64,000 nt of DNA from NCBI RefSeq assembly GCF_040905785.1, contig NZ_JBBDQW010000029.1, positions 62,001-126,000 of the forward strand, written 5' to 3'. Source of the stretch: Tistlia sp040905785. Lineage in GTDB: Bacteria > Pseudomonadota > Alphaproteobacteria > Kiloniellales > DSM-21159. The notes beneath the pieces are model-generated. The model saw only the letters and a list, made by a program, of their open reading frames with translations, did not search any database and was not told where the DNA came from. Of the stretch, positions 34,717 to 44,537 are shown piece after piece (the stretch's first letter is position 1; each line of letters opens with the position of its first letter). Both the position numbers and the translations under genes were made by a program.

Positions 34717-34899
34717 CTAGAGCTTGAACAGCGCGGCGGCGGCGGACTTGTAGTCGGTCTTGCCGGCGATCTTGGCGCGCACGCGCTCGGCCTCGGTCTC
34801 CAGCTCGGCGAGATAGTCCGCGAGCTCCTCGACGCCCATCAGGTCGAGGTCCTTGGGCTTGGCGATCGCCTTGCGCGGCTCCAGGTCCAACGGGTCCAT
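34717..34899 (-). CDS. DUF1192 family protein
   Basis: 60 aa. DPLDLEPRKAIAKPKDLDLM followed by SVEEL-like GVEELADYLAELETEAERV and a final AAAALFKL matches DUF1192, a short acidic-then-helical protein found in nearly all Rhodospirillales and rhizobia. The ATG at 34899 has GGGAGGA seven bases upstream. Divergent from the quinone oxidoreductase gene, a common pairing. Function unknown. Confidence 0.85.
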   Translation of the reverse strand: MDPLDLEPRKAIAKPKDLDLMGVEELADYLAELETEAERVRAKIAGKTDYKSAAAALFKL

Positions 34900-34971
34900 G
34901 GCGCAGTCCTCCCTCGCGCTGCAATGGCCTTCCATATTAGACAGCCGGCAGCAGAACGAAAGGAGCGAGCC

Positions 34972-35991
34972 TTGGCCCAGTCCCCGCACCAGTCCCCGCC
35001 CAAGTCCCCACCGGAGAGCATGACCGCCATCGAGATCCTCGGGCCGGGCGGGCCCGAGGTCCTGAAGCCCGCCACGCGGCCGGTGCCGCGCCCGGGGCGC
35101 GGCGAGGTCCTGCTGCGCGTCGCCGCCGCCGGCGTCAACCGGCCCGACGTGCTGCAGCGCAAGGGCGGCTACGCGCCGCCGCCCGGCGCCTCGGACATTC
35201 CCGGCCTGGAGCTCGCCGGCGAGGTCGTGGCGCTCGGCGAGGGCGTCGAGACCTGGCAGGTCGGCGACGCGGTCTGCGCGCTGGTCGCCGGCGGCGGCTA
35301 TGCCGAGTACGCCGTCGCGCCGGCCGCCCAGTGCCTGCCGGTGCCGCGCGGTCTGACCCCGGTCGAGGCGGCGGCCCTGCCGGAGACCTTCTTCACGGTC
35401 TGGAGCAACGTCTTCGACCGCGGCGGCCTGAGGCAGGGCGAGCGCTTCCTGGTGCACGGCGGCTCCAGCGGCATCGGCACCACGGCGATCCAGCTTGCCG
35501 TCGCCTTCGGCGCCCGCGTCTTCGCGACCGCCGGCAGCGCCGAGAAGTGCGCGGCCTGCGAGGCGCTGGGCGCCGAGCGCGCGATCAACTACCGCGAGGA
35601 GGACTTCGTCGAGGTCGTCGAGCAGGCGGCCGGCGGCTGCGACCTGATCCTCGACATGGTCGGCGGCGCCTACATCCCGCGCGACGTCGCGCTGCTGTCG
35701 CCCGACGGCCGCCTGGTCTTCATCGCCTTCCTCGGCGGCCCCAAGGTCGAGCTCAACTTCTCCCAGGTCATGGTCAAGCGCCTGACCCTGACCGGCTCGA
35801 CGCTGCGGCCGCGCGACGTCGCCTTCAAGGCGGCGATCGCCGCCAGCCTGCAGGCCCGCGTCTGGCCGCTGCTGGAGGCCGGCACGGTCAAGCCGGTGAT
35901 CCACCGCACCTTCCCGCTGGCCGAGGCGGCGGCCGCCCACGCCCTGATGGAATCGAGCGCCCACATCGGCAAGATCGTGCTGACGACCTGA
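34972..35991 (+). CDS. NAD(P)H-quinone oxidoreductase (PIG3/Qor-type zinc-free MDR)
   Basis: 339 aa from the TTG at 34972. ITGPG-like EILGPGGPEVLKP, AAAGVNRPDVLQRKG, ALPETFFTVWSNVF and LVHGGSSGIGTTAIQLA mark the PIG3 group of medium-chain dehydrogenases, which lack the catalytic zinc ligands. It reduces quinones with NADPH. The TTG is chosen because AAGGAG lies six bases before it. The ATG at 35020 begins at the conserved MTAIEIL but has GGAG only three bases upstream. Fifteen residues of low complexity lie between the two. It converges with the SDR gene. Confidence 0.88.
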   Translation: MAQSPHQSPPKSPPESMTAIEILGPGGPEVLKPATRPVPRPGRGEVLLRVAAAGVNRPDVLQRKGGYAPPPGASDIPGLELAGEVVALGEGVETWQVGDAVCALVAGGGYAEYAVAPAAQCLPVPRGLTPVEAAALPETFFTVWSNVFDRGGLRQGERFLVHGGSSGIGTTAIQLAVAFGARVFATAGSAEKCAACEALGAERAINYREEDFVEVVEQAAGGCDLILDMVGGAYIPRDVALLSPDGRLVFIAFLGGPKVELNFSQVMVKRLTLTGSTLRPRDVAFKAAIAASLQARVWPLLEAGTVKPVIHRTFPLAEAAAAHALMESSAHIGKIVLTT

Positions 35992-36003
35992 GGGCGGCTT
36001 GAA

Positions 36004-36023
36004 CGCCGGCCGCGCGGCCGGCG
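36004..36023. terminator. 20-bp perfect palindrome between convergent genes
   Basis: CGCCGGCCGC followed at once by GCGGCCGGCG. As RNA it gives an eight-pair GC stem with a four-base loop, placed 13 bp after the oxidoreductase stop and 23 bp before the SDR stop. Likely a bidirectional transcription stop without a U-tract. Confidence 0.5.
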
Positions 36024-36045
36024 CTTGGGCATCCGCCCGAACTCG

Positions 36046-36804
36046 CTACTGCATGCGCATGCCGCCGTCGAGGCGGATGGTGTCGTTGCTCAGCATGACG
36101 TTGCCGACGATGGTCATGACGATCTGGGCGAACTCGGCCGGCGTGCCGAAGCGCTTGGGGAAGGGCGTCTGCTGGGCCAGGGTGTCCTGGACCTCCTGGG
36201 GCATGTTGAGCAGCAGCGGCGTGCCGATCAGGCCCGGCGCGACGGTCATGACGCGCACCCCGAAGCGCGCCAGCTCGCGCGCCGCCGGGGTCATCATGCC
36301 GATGATGCCGGCCTTGGAGGCGGCGTAGGCGGCTTGCCCGACCTGGCCCTCGAAGGCGGCGATCGAGGCGGTCGAGACGATGACGCCGCGCTCGCCATCC
36401 TCGTTGAGCGGCTCGGCCGCGGTCATCTCGGCGGCGGCGAGGCGCAGCAGGTTGAAGCTGCCGATCAGGTTGACCTCGACGACCTTCCGGAAGGCCTCGA
36501 GGGGCATGGCGCCCTCCTTGCCGACGATCCGCTTGGCCGGTGCGATGCCGGCGCAGTTGACCAGCACCCGGCAGGGTCCGTGGGCCTTGGCGGCCTCGGC
36601 GACGGCGGCCTCGGCGGCGGCGGCGTCCGAGACGTCGCAGGCCAGGCCGAGGCCGCCGATCTCGCCGGCGACCGCCTTGGCGGCCTCGCCGTTGAGGTCG
36701 AGCAGCGCGACTTTGGCGCCGGCGGCCGCGAGCGCGCGCCCGACCTCGGCGCCCATGCCCGATCCGCCGCCCGTGACGATCGCACCCAAGCCCTTGACGT
36801 CCAT
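36046..36804 (-). CDS. SDR family dehydrogenase, 3-hydroxyacyl-CoA dehydrogenase type II (HSD10)-like
   Basis: 252 aa. TGGGSGMGAEVGRALAAAG is the cofactor motif with NAD preference (LLDLNGE gives an acidic residue after strand two). NCAGIAPAKRIVG, VNLIGSFNLLRLAAA and the AYAASKAGIIGM active site are typical of the HSD10 group, and NDTIRLDGGMRMQ is the usual end. It oxidises 3-hydroxyacyl-CoA or similar alcohols. GAGGAGACC precedes the start. Confidence 0.88.
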   Translation of the reverse strand: MDVKGLGAIVTGGGSGMGAEVGRALAAAGAKVALLDLNGEAAKAVAGEIGGLGLACDVSDAAAAEAAVAEAAKAHGPCRVLVNCAGIAPAKRIVGKEGAMPLEAFRKVVEVNLIGSFNLLRLAAAEMTAAEPLNEDGERGVIVSTASIAAFEGQVGQAAYAASKAGIIGMMTPAARELARFGVRVMTVAPGLIGTPLLLNMPQEVQDTLAQQTPFPKRFGTPAEFAQIVMTIVGNVMLSNDTIRLDGGMRMQ

Positions 36805-36901
36805 CTTCCCGGTCTCCTCGCTGTCGGAATGGCCGGCGCGATATAGCAGAGGTGCCGGGGGCGGGCCAGCGGCCGGCAGGCCACGGGCGTCAGGCTGGGC
36901 A

Positions 36902-37843
36902 TCAAGCCGGCGGAAACACCAGGTCGAGGGCGTCCGGAAGCACGCGGATCACGCCCGGCAGGGAGGCGACGATGTCGCCGTCGCCCTGGATCGGATCCTC
37001 GACCGGCCCCTGGATCGCGATGCGGCGGCCGGTGACGACGCGGTAGTCGGGCAGGCGCGGCAGCAGGCCCAGCAGCATGGCCAGGGCGTAGCGGGCTGCA
37101 TGGAGGCGCCCGGGCCGCTCGAACAGGCAGACCTCCAGGCTCGGCGCCTCGAGCCCGGCGGCCGGCGCCAGCACGTAGCGGCCGCCGTAGAAGTGCGCGT
37201 TGCAGGCGACCGCCGAGGCGGCGGCGTAGATCTCCTCGTCGATCGCCACGCGGTAGCGCGGGAAGTCGTAGACGGCGAGCTGGCGCAGGGTCTGGACGAC
37301 ATAGGCGAGCTTGCCCAGGCGCTTCTTGAGCCGCCCGTCGACCCGGGCGACGACCCGGGCGTCGAAGCCGACGCCGGCCATCAGGCAGAAGGCGCGGCCG
37401 TTCGCCTCGCCCAGCGCCACCGGTCGGGCGACGCCCTCCAGGATCGCCCGGGCGACCGCCGCGGGCCGGGTCGACAGCCCGATCTCCGCGGCCAGCACGT
37501 TGGCGGTGCCGAGCGGCAGGATCGCCAGCGGCAGGCCGCGGCCGCCGGCCCGGTTGGCCAGCAGGCCGTTGATCGCCTCGTTGACCGTGCCGTCTCCGCC
37601 GGCGACGACCAGCCGGTCGCAGGCGCCGCGGCCGAGCGCCGCCGCGAAGTCCTCGGCATCGCCGCGCCGGCCGGTCTCCAGCACCTCAAGCTCGGCGCCC
37701 GCCGCTGCCAGCCGTTCCAGGACGGACTCGTAGCGCCGGCGGCGGGCGCCGCCGGCGGTCGGGTTGTGGATGATGCTCAGGCGGTTCGGCCGCTCGGCGG
37801 CGCCGCTGTCGAGCAGGTCGGGGTGGGCAACGTTCCGGTCCAT
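36902..37843 (-). CDS. Diacylglycerol kinase family lipid kinase
   Basis: 313 aa. NPTAGGARRRRYESVLERL and VVAGGDGTVNEAINGLL are the ATP-binding motifs of the DAGK/YegS family, followed by LPLGTANVLAAEIGL. The C-terminal beta-sandwich ends with DALDLVF. It phosphorylates diacylglycerol (or a related lipid) to phosphatidate. It is divergent from a PlcP/LpxH-like phosphoesterase and glycosyltransferase, which could be a lipid-remodelling cluster. The ATG at 37843 is at the edge of an AT-rich intergenic stretch. Confidence 0.88.
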   Translation of the reverse strand: MDRNVAHPDLLDSGAAERPNRLSIIHNPTAGGARRRRYESVLERLAAAGAELEVLETGRRGDAEDFAAALGRGACDRLVVAGGDGTVNEAINGLLANRAGGRGLPLAILPLGTANVLAAEIGLSTRPAAVARAILEGVARPVALGEANGRAFCLMAGVGFDARVVARVDGRLKKRLGKLAYVVQTLRQLAVYDFPRYRVAIDEEIYAAASAVACNAHFYGGRYVLAPAAGLEAPSLEVCLFERPGRLHAARYALAMLLGLLPRLPDYRVVTGRRIAIQGPVEDPIQGDGDIVASLPGVIRVLPDALDLVFPPA

Positions 37844-38022
37844 ACCGGATGAATACTTGGGGTAGGAAGCATTGCGGTTATGTTTCTACTATATGAATAT
37901 TTAATTGTTCTAGAGATCGCCGATGGTGCGGCGCGACTGGTCTTGATAGGGCTGCCACTGGAGAGTCCTGAGTCGCTTCCCCGGCCGCCTCGGCCGGATC
38001 GCGACGGCGACGGGAAGGCTGC
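37844..38022. promoter_or_regulatory. AT-rich divergent promoter region of the lipid genes
   Basis: Bases 37850-37915 are strikingly AT-rich against the surrounding GC-rich DNA, with runs such as ATATGAATATTTAATTG. Weak -10-like elements can be found on either strand (TATAGT-like on minus at 37888-37893; TTGCGG with GAATAT 17 bp later on plus). No pho box of the CTGTCAT type or other known operator is evident. Confidence 0.45.
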
Positions 38023-38856
38023 ATGCAGGCGACGATCCAGCAGGGACGCTACAGGGCTATCTTCCTGTCCGACATCCACCTCGGCACGCGCGGCTGCAAG
38101 GCCGAGTTCCTGCTGGACTTCCTGCGCCTCAACGAGGCCGAGACGATCTACCTGGTCGGCGACATCTTCGACGGCTGGCGCCTGAAGAAGTCCTGGTACT
38201 GGCCCCAGGCGCACAACGACGTCGTCCAGAAGCTGCTGCGCAAGGCGCGCAAGGGGGCCCGGCTGATCTACGTGCCGGGCAACCACGACGAGGTGCTGCG
38301 CGGCTACACCGGCCAGCACTTCGGCGGCGTCGAGGTGGTGTCGGAGGCGATCCACGAGACCGCCGACGGCCGCCGCATGCTGGTGCTGCACGGCGACGCC
38401 TTCGACGGCATCGTCAAGTACGCACGCTGGCTCGCCCTGCTCGGCGACTCGGCCTATAACCTGGCGCTGGCGCTGAACCACTGGTTCAACCTCGCGCGCC
38501 GCCGCCTCGGCTTCGGCTACTGGTCGATGTCGGCCTGGCTCAAAGGCCGGGTCAAGAACGCCGTCCAGTTCATCGACCGCTACGAGGAGGCGGTCGCCGA
38601 GGAAGCGCGGCGGCGCGGCGTCGACGGCGTCATCTGCGGCCACATCCACAAGGCCGAGCAGCGCCGGATCGGCGAGATCCTCTACATCAACGACGGCGAC
38701 TGGGTGGAGAGCTGCACCGCGCTGGTCGAGCACTTCGACGGCCGCTTCGAGATCCTCTACTGGGCCGAGCTGCGCAACTTCTCGATGCTGCGCGCGGGCG
38801 GCGACGAGGCGGGCGGCGACGAGCTGGGCGGCGACGAGCTGGGCGCCGCCGCCTGA
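38023..38856 (+). CDS. LpxH-like metallophosphoesterase, PlcP-type candidate
   Basis: 277 aa. All metal motifs are intact: SDIHLGTRGCKAEFLLDF, VGDIFDGW, PGNHDE, LHGDAFD and GHIHKAE. This pattern matches alphaproteobacterial PlcP, the phospholipase C-like enzyme that releases diacylglycerol from membrane phospholipids, at least as well as LpxH. Databases usually label such proteins UDP-2,3-diacylglucosamine diphosphatase. The next gene, a glycosyltransferase overlapping by one base (TGATG), favours the PlcP/Agt reading. The tail has three 15-bp tandem repeats (38797-38841) encoding GGDE-A/L pentapeptides. Confidence 0.85.
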   Translation: MQATIQQGRYRAIFLSDIHLGTRGCKAEFLLDFLRLNEAETIYLVGDIFDGWRLKKSWYWPQAHNDVVQKLLRKARKGARLIYVPGNHDEVLRGYTGQHFGGVEVVSEAIHETADGRRMLVLHGDAFDGIVKYARWLALLGDSAYNLALALNHWFNLARRRLGFGYWSMSAWLKGRVKNAVQFIDRYEEAVAEEARRRGVDGVICGHIHKAEQRRIGEILYINDGDWVESCTALVEHFDGRFEILYWAELRNFSMLRAGGDEAGGDELGGDELGAAA

Positions 38857-39872
38857 TGCGCATCCTGCTCGCCACCGACGCCTGGACGCCGCAGATCAAC
38901 GGCGTCGTGCGCACCCTCGGCCGGGTCGGCGAGGAGCTGAGGGCGCTGGGCCACACGGTCGAGGTGATCGAGCCCGGCCGCTTCCGGACCATCGCCTGCC
39001 CGACCTACCCTGAGATCCGCCTGGCGGTCAGGCCCCGGGCCGGCGCGCGCCGCCTCCTCGATGCCTTCCGGCCGGAGGCCGTGCACATCGCCACCGAAGG
39101 CCCGATCGGCTGGGCGGTGCGCAGCCTCTGCCTCGGCCGCGGCCTGCCCTTCACGACCAGCTACCACACCCGCTTTCCCGAGTACCTGGCGGCGCGGATA
39201 CCGGTGCCGCTGGCGCTCGGCTACGCCGTGATGCGCCGCTTCCACCGGCCCTCGAAGGGGGTGATGGTGGCGACGCCGACGCTGCTGGGCGAGCTCGAAG
39301 GCCGCGGCTTCTCCAACCTCAAGGCCTGGTCGCGCGGCGTCGACACCGAGCTCTTCAAGCCGCGCAACGATCCCGCTCTCGACCTGCCCCGCCCGGTCTA
39401 CCTCTACGTCGGCCGGGTCTCGGTCGAGAAGAACCTGGAGGCCTTCCTGCGCCTCGACCTCACGCCCGGCACCAAGCTGGTGGTCGGCGACGGCCCGCAG
39501 CTCGCCGAGCTGCGGCGGCGCTTTCCCGAGACCCGCTTCGCCGGCGCCAGGCAGGGCGAGGAGCTGGCCCGCCACTACGCCTCGGCCGACGTCTTCGTCT
39601 TCCCGAGCCGCACCGACACCTTCGGGCTGGTCATGCTGGAAGCCCTGGCCAGCGGCCTGCCGGTCGCCGCCTTCCCGGTCCCCGGCCCGCTTGACGTAGT
39701 CGACGGCCACGGCATCGGGATGCTCGACGAGGACCTCGCCTACGCTGCCGGGCGCGCCCTGGCGATCCCGCCGGAGCGCTGCCGGGCCCACGCCCTGAAG
39801 CACTCCTGGCGCGCCTGCGCCGAGCAGTTCCTGGGCAACCTGCACCCGATCGCCGGTCCCCCGCCGGCCTGA
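38856..39872 (+). CDS. Glycosyltransferase family 4 protein (Agt-like candidate)
   Basis: 338 aa GT-B fold. The N-terminus RILLATDAWTPQINGVVRTL is typical of GT4, YVGRVSVEKNLEAFL marks the start of the C-terminal Rossmann domain, and FPSRTDTFGLVMLEALASG carries the E-x7-E nucleotide-sugar site. It would transfer a sugar or uronic acid, plausibly to diacylglycerol made by the preceding enzyme. Its ATG overlaps the previous stop by one base, implying coupled translation. Confidence 0.87.
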   Translation: MRILLATDAWTPQINGVVRTLGRVGEELRALGHTVEVIEPGRFRTIACPTYPEIRLAVRPRAGARRLLDAFRPEAVHIATEGPIGWAVRSLCLGRGLPFTTSYHTRFPEYLAARIPVPLALGYAVMRRFHRPSKGVMVATPTLLGELEGRGFSNLKAWSRGVDTELFKPRNDPALDLPRPVYLYVGRVSVEKNLEAFLRLDLTPGTKLVVGDGPQLAELRRRFPETRFAGARQGEELARHYASADVFVFPSRTDTFGLVMLEALASGLPVAAFPVPGPLDVVDGHGIGMLDEDLAYAAGRALAIPPERCRAHALKHSWRACAEQFLGNLHPIAGPPPA

Positions 39873-39985
39873 GACCACTCCCTGCGGCAGCGCGCCCGAG
39901 CGCCCTTTGCTTGGTTCTCCGGGAGCCGCCATGCTAGACGACGCCCTCGCGTGCGAAGGCGCGCAGCAGAGGGTATGCCGGACTC

Positions 39986-41830
<1,845 letters not shown>

Positions 41831-41835
41831 CGGCC

Positions 41836-42615
41836 ATGGCGGCAGCCAAGCGCCTCGTGCGTTCCGACGTCGGCCGCCGGCTGCTGGCCGCGGCGATCGC
41901 CGCCTACATCCGGCTGGTCCACGCGACGACCCGCTGGGAGCGCGAGATGCCGGCCTCGACCCGCGCGCTGCTCGAGGGCGGCAGCCCCTGCGTCGTCGCC
42001 TTCTGGCACGGCCGCATGCTGGCCATGCGCGGTGCCTGGACCGACCGGCCGGAGCGCCTGCACCTGCTGATCTCCGGGCACCGCGACGGCCGCCTGATCT
42101 CGACGGCGCTGGAGCGGCTCGGCTTTCCCTCGGTCTCGGGCTCGAGCCGCCGCGGCGGCGCCGCCGCGCTGCGCGCCATGGGCCGCGAGCTGGCCCAGGG
42201 CGCCTGCGTCGGCATCACGCCGGACGGCCCCAAGGGGCCGCGCATGCGGGTCAAGGCCGGCGCGATCAAGGCCGCCCAGCTGGCCGGCGTGCCGATCGTG
42301 CCGGTCAGCGCCTCGGCCCGTCCGGCGCGCCTGCTCGGCTCCTGGGACCGCTTCCTGGTGCTGCTGCCCTTCGGTCGCGCCCGCGTCCTCTGGGGCGAGC
42401 CGCTGGCCGTGCCGCGCCGCGCCGGCGAAGCCGAGCTGCAGGCCCTGGCCGGCGAGCTCGAGCGCCGCCTGATCGCGCTCACCGAGCAGGCCGACCGCGC
42501 CCTCGGCCGCGCGCCGGTCGCCCCCGACCCGAGGCCCGCGCCGGGCACCAGCCAAGCCAAGGGCGCCGCCGGCGCGGCGCCCGGCCGCGACGCGCCGCCG
42601 GCGCCGGCCGACTAG
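41836..42615 (+). CDS. DUF374 lysophospholipid acyltransferase family protein
   Basis: 259 aa. AFWHGRMLAMRGAW contains the family His, ISGHRDGRLISTALERLGF and GSSRRGGAAALRAMGREL follow, and GITPDGPKGPRMRVKAGAI is the DUF374 hallmark. Family members sit beside lipid A genes in alphaproteobacteria and are thought to acylate a lipid A or phospholipid precursor. The start is five bases after the exporter stop. A disordered alanine/proline-rich tail of about 35 residues ends the protein. Confidence 0.88.
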   Translation: MAAAKRLVRSDVGRRLLAAAIAAYIRLVHATTRWEREMPASTRALLEGGSPCVVAFWHGRMLAMRGAWTDRPERLHLLISGHRDGRLISTALERLGFPSVSGSSRRGGAAALRAMGRELAQGACVGITPDGPKGPRMRVKAGAIKAAQLAGVPIVPVSASARPARLLGSWDRFLVLLPFGRARVLWGEPLAVPRRAGEAELQALAGELERRLIALTEQADRALGRAPVAPDPRPAPGTSQAKGAAGAAPGRDAPPAPAD

Positions 42616-42619
42616 CCTG

Positions 42620-43603
42620 ATGCGCGCGCCCGCCTTCTGGTCGCGACGCGGCCTCGCCTCGAGCCTGCTGCTGCCGGCCGCCCTGCTCTGGGACCTCGGC
42701 GGCTGGCTGCGCTGGCGGCTGGTGCGCCCGGAGCGACTGCCGATCCCGGTCGTCTGCGTCGGCAACCTGACCGCCGGCGGCGCCGGCAAGACGCCGACCG
42801 TGCTGGCCCTGGCCGCGCTGCTCAAGGAGCGGGGCCTCGCCGTCCACGCCCTCAGCCGCGGCTACGGCGGGTGCGAGGCCGGGCCGCTGCGCGTCGACCC
42901 CGCGCGCCACGAGGCGGCGGCGGTCGGCGACGAGCCGCTGCTGCTGGCCCGCGCCTGCCCGACCTGGGTGGCGCGCGACCGCGCCGCCGGCGCACGTGCC
43001 GCCGTCGCCGGCGGCGCCGAAGTGCTGCTGCTCGACGACGGCCTGCAGAACCCCGCGCTGCACAAGGACCTGGTGCTGGCGGTCGTCGATGCGGCGGTCG
43101 GCTTCGGCAACGGCCGGGTGATGCCGGCCGGGCCGCTGCGCGAGAACCTGGCGCGGGGCCTCGGACGGGCCGACGCGCTGCTGGCCATCGGCCACGGCGA
43201 GGCGCTGCCGCCGGGGCTCGCGGCGACCGGCAAGCCGCTGCTGCGCGCCGACCTGCGCCCCGAGGATCCCGGCGCCTGGCGCGGCCGGCGCCTGCTCGCC
43301 TTCGCCGGGATCGGCCGGCCCGCCAAGTTCTTCGAGACGCTGCGCGGGCTCGGCGCCGAGCTCGCCGGCACCCGCGCCTTCGCCGACCACCACGCCTACG
43401 GCGCCGCCGAGGCCGAGGCCCTGCTCGCCGAGGCGGCAGGGCTCGGCGCCGAGCTGGTCACCACGGAAAAGGACCGTCTGCGCCTGCCGCCGCGGCTGGC
43501 CGAGTCGACTCGGGTCTTGCCTGTGCACCTCGGATGGCGCGACAAGCGGGGGATCGAAGACCTGCTGGACCGGATCCTGGCCGATGGCCGTGCGCAACCG
43601 TGA
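42620..43603 (+). CDS. lpxK: Tetraacyldisaccharide 4'-kinase
   Basis: 327 aa. VGNLTAGGAGKTPTV is the LpxK Walker A, ALSRGYGG and VGDEPLLLA are conserved substrate motifs, DDGLQNPALHKDL is the Walker B-like region. It adds the 4'-phosphate of lipid A. It begins four bases after the acyltransferase gene. The Kdo transferase waaA, which usually separates these two in related genomes, is absent here. The 3' end overlaps the next gene by 20 bases. Confidence 0.94.
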   Translation: MRAPAFWSRRGLASSLLLPAALLWDLGGWLRWRLVRPERLPIPVVCVGNLTAGGAGKTPTVLALAALLKERGLAVHALSRGYGGCEAGPLRVDPARHEAAAVGDEPLLLARACPTWVARDRAAGARAAVAGGAEVLLLDDGLQNPALHKDLVLAVVDAAVGFGNGRVMPAGPLRENLARGLGRADALLAIGHGEALPPGLAATGKPLLRADLRPEDPGAWRGRRLLAFAGIGRPAKFFETLRGLGAELAGTRAFADHHAYGAAEAEALLAEAAGLGAELVTTEKDRLRLPPRLAESTRVLPVHLGWRDKRGIEDLLDRILADGRAQP

Positions 43604-44495
43604 CAAGTTCCTGACCAAGTACCTGCGCTATCCGCTCGAGGCGGCGCTCGCCTTCCTGTTCCTGGGCCTGTTCAAGATCCTGCCGCTCGACCGGGCCTCG
43701 GCGCTCGGCGGCTGGCTCGGCCGCAGCGTCGGGCCGCGCCTCGCCCTCTCGAAGCGCGCTTACCGGAACCTCGAGCTGGTCTTCCCCGAGATGCCGCAGG
43801 CCCGGCGCCGGGAGATCGTCCGGGCGATGTGGGACAACCTGGGGCGCACCGCCGCCGAGTACCCCCACCTCGACAGGATCAGCGACCCGGCCGAGGGTCG
43901 CGTCGAGATCCTCGGCGCGGAGCTGGTCAAGGGTCCGGCCGCTGAGGGCCGCCCGGTCATCGTCGCGGGCATGCACCAGGCCAACTTCGAGGTCTCGGTG
44001 GTGACCGCCGGCGCCCAGGGCATCCCGATGGTCGGCATCAGCCGCGGCGCCAACAACCCGCTGGTCCAGAAGGTCGCCGAGCGGATGCGCGGAGTCACCC
44101 CGGGCAAGCGCGTGCCCAAGGGCGCCCAGGGCGCGCGCGCCCTGATGGCCGAGCTGCAGAAGGGCTCGGTGATCGGCGTGCTCAACGACCAGAAGTTCAA
44201 CGAGGGCTTCGAGGCGCGCTTCCTCGGCCTGCCGGCGATGACCGCCGACGGACCGGCCCAGCTGGCGCTGCGCTTCAAGTGCCCGATCGTGCCCTCGCGC
44301 CTGGAGCGCCTGGGCGGCGCGCGCTTCCGCATGACCATCGAGCCGCAGCCGGACTTCGAGGCGACCGGCAACAAGCGCGCCGACGCCCAGGCCCTGACCC
44401 AGGCGATCAACGACCGCTTCGAGGCCTGGGTGCGCGAGCGGCCCGAGGACTGGCTCTGGCTGCACCGCCGCTTCCCGAAGCGCTTCTACCGCTAG
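43584..44495 (+). CDS. Lauroyl/late acyltransferase, LpxL/HtrB family
   Basis: 303 aa with one N-terminal membrane anchor. The H-x4-E catalytic motif is MHQANFEV, the second motif includes NDQKFNEG and the GLPAMTADGPAQLAL region. It transfers a secondary acyl chain to Kdo-lipid A or to an alphaproteobacterial acyloxyacyl lipid. It overlaps lpxK by 20 bases and ends the plus-strand lipid operon. The terminal WLWLHRRFPKRFYR is typical of the family. Confidence 0.9.
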   Translation: MAVRNRDKFLTKYLRYPLEAALAFLFLGLFKILPLDRASALGGWLGRSVGPRLALSKRAYRNLELVFPEMPQARRREIVRAMWDNLGRTAAEYPHLDRISDPAEGRVEILGAELVKGPAAEGRPVIVAGMHQANFEVSVVTAGAQGIPMVGISRGANNPLVQKVAERMRGVTPGKRVPKGAQGARALMAELQKGSVIGVLNDQKFNEGFEARFLGLPAMTADGPAQLALRFKCPIVPSRLERLGGARFRMTIEPQPDFEATGNKRADAQALTQAINDRFEAWVRERPEDWLWLHRRFPKRFYR

Positions 44496-44537
44496 GCGGG
44501 CAGCCGGCGCGGCCGGCGCGGGTCGTTCCGAGCCGCG

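Noticed and set aside
37844..38022. Pho box upstream of the PlcP-like gene
   Set aside because: I searched for CTGTCAT-type direct repeats on both strands and found nothing convincing.
37880..38185. Short open frame starting MFLLYEYLIVLEIADG
   Set aside because: It starts in the AT-rich promoter region and runs out of frame into the phosphoesterase gene; no ribosome binding site.
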